From assembly GCA_963847715.1 (NCBI GenBank), contig CAWKAZ010000021.1, forward strand, positions 24,390-88,389: DNA of 64,000 bases, in the 5' to 3' direction. Under the pieces are notes generated by a model. That model was not told where the DNA came from. It saw nothing but the letters and a program-made list of their open reading frames with translations, and searched no databases. Origin of the DNA: Acidiflorens sp963847715 (GTDB lineage: Bacteria > Acidobacteriota > Terriglobia > Terriglobales > Acidobacteriaceae). A program made the position numbers and the translations under genes. This document shows, piece after piece, positions 60,091-64,000 of the stretch (the first letter of the stretch is position 1; each line of letters starts with the position of its first letter).

Positions 60091-62591
60091 TCAGGAGGCC
60101 GCGGCGGTCTCGTCCGAGCGGTTCATCGTTGTTCGCGAGGCGGCGATCTTCTGGATGACGAGGCGGATATCGCGGTTGTCCTGCATGAAGCGGTCGAAAT
60201 CGACTTTCCGCAACACCAGGAGCCGGCAATAGGTCATGGCAACGACATCGGCCTGGCGCGTCATGCCGGTGAGGAGCGCCATCTCGCCGAACACATCGCC
60301 GGTGCCGAGAGGGATGTGGCGACCGGGAAAGACCACCTCGGCCGCGCCGGAGGCAATGAAATAGCACGCGTCGCCGCGATCGCCCTCGCGAACGATCCGC
60401 TCGCGCGGCACGGCGAAACGGGGCCTGAGCAGCTTTTGCACCCGCTCGCGCTGCTGGTCATTGAGATCTGCGAACAGTTCGAGACGGCCGATGAGCTGGC
60501 CGGTGTCGAGGCCGAGGTCGAAGCGGGGCCGGGTTTCTCTCGCCTGAGTATCCTCGACGCTGCCCTTGAGATCTTCGTACACCTCGGCCGCGATCAGGCC
60601 TTCCTTGAACAGGGCGTCGTAGCGGCCCATCTCGCGCCGCAGGGCCGATTGGCGCAGGAAGCGCGCTTCGAGCGCCGCGGCGTATTGAGGATATTGCCGG
60701 CGCAGCGCGTCCAGAGCCGCGGTTGTGCGCTTGAGACGCTCCTTGAGAATGGCGTCGATGAGCTCGACGACCTGCTCGCCGAAGATCGAGCGCGAGCGCC
60801 CTGCGTGGGGGCCGGCGAGTTCCTGGATCATAAGACGAGTGAATGAGCAGCATTTCGAACCGGTCGCCCAGCCGATCGGCGAGAAGCGCACGACGCCGAA
60901 GCGGCGATAACAAAATAGGCCGCCTTGAAGGCGAGCGGAAAGGCAAGGGCGTCCTCGGCGCCGCGCTTGTAGCCCACGCGTCCGCCGCTCCTCGCGCCTT
61001 CGCCCAGGGCTTCGGCGTTTCTGAGCAACGCCTGCACGGTGACAGGCGAAGCGGCGCGCTCGGTCATGATTTCGAGCGCCAGCATGCGCTCCTGGTTGCC
61101 GAGCGCCACGAGTTCGATCGCCAGGCGCTCGCGATCGGTGAGGCTCGCTCATCCGCCTCGCGCGACTTCGCCGCCGCGATCCCGGCCTCGTAAGGCGCGA
61201 GCGCGCTGCTCAAGGCCGAAGGCGAGATTTCGTGGTCGCGCCCCGCGGCTCGCATGGTCTCGGCGATCTCCGCATAGGAAAGCTCCAGCACCCGGTCGCG
61301 CAACGCCTGGTCAACCGGCGACAGTCGATCGAGACGCAGAAGATGGATGACGAATTTGACGTCGTCCCATTGACCAATAGCGTGCGCAGCACCATGCCGG
61401 TCGCAAGCACCGCGACGAAACGCTGCACCTCGGGCGTCAGCGCCTGATTCTCGGTCACCGCGAGCGCCAGCACCAGAGTTAGGGCGCCCCGCAGTCCGCC
61501 CCAGGCGATGGCAAGCTTGTAGGCGGTGGTGATGGGCTGGGTGAGCCTGGCCAGGCTCAGCAGCGGCAGGAGCAGGAACAGCACCAGAAGCCGCGCGCCG
61601 AAGGCGGCGACATCAGCACCGCGATCAGCACGAGGTCGTGGAATTGCATGTCGAGCAGGAGCTTCGGCACCAGGATCGAAGCGAGCACGAACACCAGAGA
61701 ATGCGCCCAGAAGGCGATCTGCGCCCAGAGATCGGTGATGAACGACCAGTTGTAGGGCGTGATGCGCGCCTGCCCGAAGGCGCTGACGGTCAGCCCGGCA
61801 GTGAGCACCGCGACCACTCCCGAAACGTGGAAGAGGCGCTTGGCGCTGATGAAAACCAAATAGGGCATCGCAACCGTCAGCGTCGCCTCGGCCAGCCGAT
61901 CGTCGCGTGTCCAGGGGATGACCTGCAGGAAAACACGCCCGGCCGCTATCCCCAGCGCGGCCCCGCCGAGAAAGGCGACGGCGAATTGCACCTCGCCGCC
62001 GACGATGTCGGGCTGGCGTCCTGAGACGATCATGCCGAGCAGCACCACGAACATCACGATCGCCGCCGCGTCGTTCAAGAGCGACTTACCCTCGACCAGA
62101 CGGGTCAAACGTGCCGGAGCGCCGACGTCGCGAAAGACCGCGACTACGGCGGCCGGGTCCGTCGTCGCCACGACCGAACCGAGCAGCAGGCAGACCACCA
62201 GCGGCAGGCCGGAGACCGGCCATAGCGCCAAGCCAACCACGGCGGTCGCAACGACGGTCGCGACCACGGCGAGCATCAGGATTGGGGCGGCGTCCTCGAG
62301 CATCCGGCGAACGTCGCTGGTGATCGCCCCGTCGAAGACCAGGAGCGGCAGGAAGACATAGACGAAGGTTTCCGAGCTCACCGGCAGGTTGGCGAACACC
62401 GCTGCGATATTGTCGAACCGGTCGGAGAGCGACGTGTGCAAGAGAACGATCGAGATGGCGCCGATCGCCACGCCGATGACCGCCAGCAGCACGACCGGAG
62501 CGAGGTGAAGGCGGACCGCGACCGGCTGAGAAACGGACACGACCACCAGCAAGGTGGCAAGAACGGTTAGAACTACGACGACATCGAGCAT
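60091..62591 (-). pseudogene. CPA1-type sodium/proton antiporter with C-terminal cyclic-nucleotide-binding domain, frameshifted
   Basis: The start at 62591 (MLDVVVVLTVLATLLVVVSV) begins a multi-helix antiporter with TDPAAVVAVFRDVGAPARLT and EGKSLLNDAAAIVMFVVLLG, the NhaP-type core. The frame breaks near 61600, 61370, 61150 and 60900 and continues each time in another frame. The last part, to 60091, holds a helical linker and a cNMP-binding domain (VREGDRGDACYFIASGAAEV, GDVFGEMALLTGMTRQADVV). The joined length is about 830 residues. Such fusions may couple ion exchange to a nucleotide signal. Confidence 0.8.
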
Positions 62592-62677
62592 AGGGTCCGA
62601 GATCCGATGCGGCCTACGCGCCGCGGGCAAACCGGCGGATTATGCCCGCCATTCCACACCGTGGCGAGCCCGGCGTA

Positions 62678-63352
62678 TCACGCTTGCCGGCCTTGACCCA
62701 CGTCGGCCTTGGCCAGGTTTTTCGGTTCGTACGGGCACAGATCGACCAGCACGCAGACGCCGCACAGCGGCTGGCGCGCCTTGCACACGTATCGGCCGTG
62801 CAGGATCAGCCAATGATGCGCGTGCGGGAGAAACCGGTTCGGGACGACGCGCATCAATTCATCTTCGACCTCACGCGGTGTCTTGCCCGGTGCAATGCCC
62901 AGCCGATTGGCGAGACGAAAGACATGGGTGTCGACCGCGAGCGTCGGCTCGCCGAAGGCGGTGTTGAGCACGACATTGGCAGTCTTGCGCCCGACGCCGG
63001 GCAGCGCCTCCAAGGCCTCGCGATCTCGCGGCGTCTGGCCGCCGTGGCTTTCGACCAGCGCCCGCGAAAGAGCGATAACGTTCTTGCCCTTAGTGCGATA
63101 AAGCCCGATCGTCTTGATCCGTTCGGTGAGCTTCTCGACTTCGAGCGCCGCCATCTTCTGTGGCGTGTCGGCAATGGCGAACAGTCCCGGCGTGACCTTG
63201 TTGACGCCGGCGTCCGTCGTTTGCGCCGAAAGCACGACCGCCACCAGAAGCGTGAACGGATTGACGTATTCCAGCTCGCCCTTCGGCGCCGGATTGGCGG
63301 CGGCCAAAACTCGAAGATCGCCCCGGCCCTCGCAGCTCTCGCAGCCCGTCAT
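62678..63352 (-). CDS. nth: Endonuclease III
   Basis: The protein has 224 residues. The HhH contains catalytic Lys123 (LPGVGRKTANVVLN) with Asp141 (LAVDTHVFRLANRLG). The 4Fe-4S loop at the end has Cys190, 197, 200 and 206 with the usual 6-2-5 spacing (CKARQPLCGVCVLVDLC). It removes oxidised pyrimidines and cuts the DNA. It is the only fully open gene of its length on the right part, though the first 15 residues (TGCESCEGRGDLRV) look unlike the family, so a frameshift near 63315 may hide the true N-terminus. Confidence 0.93.
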   Translation of the reverse strand: MTGCESCEGRGDLRVLAAANPAPKGELEYVNPFTLLVAVVLSAQTTDAGVNKVTPGLFAIADTPQKMAALEVEKLTERIKTIGLYRTKGKNVIALSRALVESHGGQTPRDREALEALPGVGRKTANVVLNTAFGEPTLAVDTHVFRLANRLGIAPGKTPREVEDELMRVVPNRFLPHAHHWLILHGRYVCKARQPLCGVCVLVDLCPYEPKNLAKADVGQGRQA

Positions 63353-63524
63353 TCTTTTCGCGTCATGAGGGTTTTATAGGCGCCCCCGCCCAGCTCGCCA
63401 AGCGCGAGTCCGACTAAAGCGCATGTTGCCATGCGCCTCAGCGCCACGCATTATGCCCGCATCGCCGACTTGGCCTTTGCGCGGCGCGCCGCCTGATGAA
63501 CGGTGAGATCGGGAGGATCGGAAA

Positions 63525-64000
63525 ATGAAATCACTCAGACGGACATTGATGCTCGCGGGCGCGCTTTGCGCCTCTATTGCCGCCGGCGCGGCTTCAGCCG
63601 CGGACAACAAGGTGGTCATCGGCGACATCGACGACATGTCCGGGCCCTATGCCGACGTCATCGGCGCCGGCGGCGTCACGGCGCTCAAAATGGCGATCGA
63701 CGATTTTGGCGGCTCCTGTGCTCGGGCAACCGATCCAGATCCTGACCTTCGATCATCAGAACAAGCCCGATCTCGGGGCGCAGAAGCTCCGCGAATGGGC
63801 GGACACCGACGGCATGACAATGCTGCTCGGCGGGTCCAACTCCGGCGTCAGCCTGGCGATGTCCGCCGCCGCAAAGGAGAAGAAGGTCCCCTTCATCGCC
63901 ATCGGCGCGGCCGCGGCCTCGCTGACCGGCAAGGATTGCTCGCCGTACACGATCCACTACGGCTACGACACGACGGCGCTCGCCAACGGCACCGCCAAGA
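63525..64000 (+). CDS. Branched-chain amino acid ABC transporter substrate-binding protein (3' end cut; one frameshift)
   Basis: The ATG at 63525 follows GGGAGG and starts a signal peptide (RTLMLAGALCASIAAGAASA). The mature N-terminus VVIGDIDDMSGPYADVIGAG and ALKMAIDDFGG is the LivK-type fold. One extra T near 63717 shifts the frame; homology resumes with LGQPIQILTFDHQNKPDLGA, MTMLLGGSNSGVSLAMS and VPFIAIGAAAASLTGKDC up to the window edge. It would bind an amino acid, or an aromatic or organic acid as some relatives do, in the periplasm. No permease is visible. Confidence 0.85.
   Translation, partial: MKSLRRTLMLAGALCASIAAGAASAADNKVVIGDIDDMSGPYADVIGAGGVTALKMAIDDFGGSCARATDPDPDLRSSEQARSRGAEAPRMGGHRRHDNAARRVQLRRQPGDVRRRKGEEGPLHRHRRGRGLADRQGLLAVHDPLRLRHDGARQRHRQ

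Noticed and set aside
1..64000. Search for tRNA, rRNA, transposase or integrase genes, and prophage genes.
   Set aside because: None was recognised by eye in either strand; a covariance-model tRNA scan could still reveal a tRNA in a short intergenic gap.

Overview
The window looks like two unlike pieces of DNA joined near position 56,420-56,500. Positions 1 to about 56,420 look like an acidobacterial (Terriglobia/Koribacter-like) chromosome. The evidence is a VWFA-related protein of the type common in Acidobacteria, many large secreted beta-propeller, TPR and OmpA proteins, a kinase-ATPase-TPR fusion, a fused exosortase/EpsI, and short heptamer-period repeat arrays between genes. Positions from about 56,500 to 64,000 are visibly richer in G and C and carry alphaproteobacteria-like catabolic genes: acyl-CoA dehydrogenase, MarR, short-chain dehydrogenase, CoA-transferase remnant, BKACE, antiporter, nth and a LivK-type binding protein. 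Nearly every gene in this right part is frameshifted and none of the repeat families continue into it. I read the right part as a mis-joined or low-quality contig piece; transfer is the less likely alternative.

Left part, region by region. 0-3.5 kb: partial LacI-type regulator divergent from a TPR protein, then two adjacent VapBC toxin-antitoxin modules and a relic of a further vapC. 3.6-8.5 kb: minus-strand metabolic genes (HMGL-like aldolase, zinc-ribbon protein, DinB-like protein, aldehyde dehydrogenase, truA). 8.8-12.8 kb: TolC-like channel with a strong terminator, WaaE-like glycosyltransferase, SAM-fold protein. 12.7-13.05 kb: a 187-bp tandem duplication. 13.1-16.1 kb: methylmalonyl-CoA mutase catalytic subunit without its B12 domain, CYTH protein, Pr6Pr membrane protein. 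16.1-28.4 kb: mixed genes including a channel-like protein without a selectivity filter, TonB-like protein, AlkA-like glycosylase, a 1048-residue kinase-ATPase-TPR protein, OsmC and a cold-shock protein.

28.8-34.8 kb: three long genes (YihY, PQQ-like propeller, Tat-exported FAD oxidoreductase) each broken by several frameshifts, with an intact small gene among them. 35-41 kb: PilZ, CDGSH and YdcF genes and a polysaccharide-precursor group (nucleotide-sugar dehydrogenase, GlgC, methyltransferase). 41-47.6 kb: secreted VWFA, Asp-box propeller and OmpA proteins. 47.8-56.4 kb: an NtrC-type regulator and histidine kinase pair, a second NtrC-type regulator, an unusual receiver plus DHp-like protein, a degenerate single-domain receiver, and a fused exosortase/EpsI. 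This last group is the best candidate for a little-described system: a sigma-54-linked phosphorelay next to surface-protein and polysaccharide export.

The right part resembles a CoA-dependent ring or carboxylic-acid degradation cluster (acyl-CoA dehydrogenase, MarR regulator, BadH-like SDR), followed by unrelated genes. No rRNA, tRNA, CRISPR array or transposase was recognised anywhere in the window.
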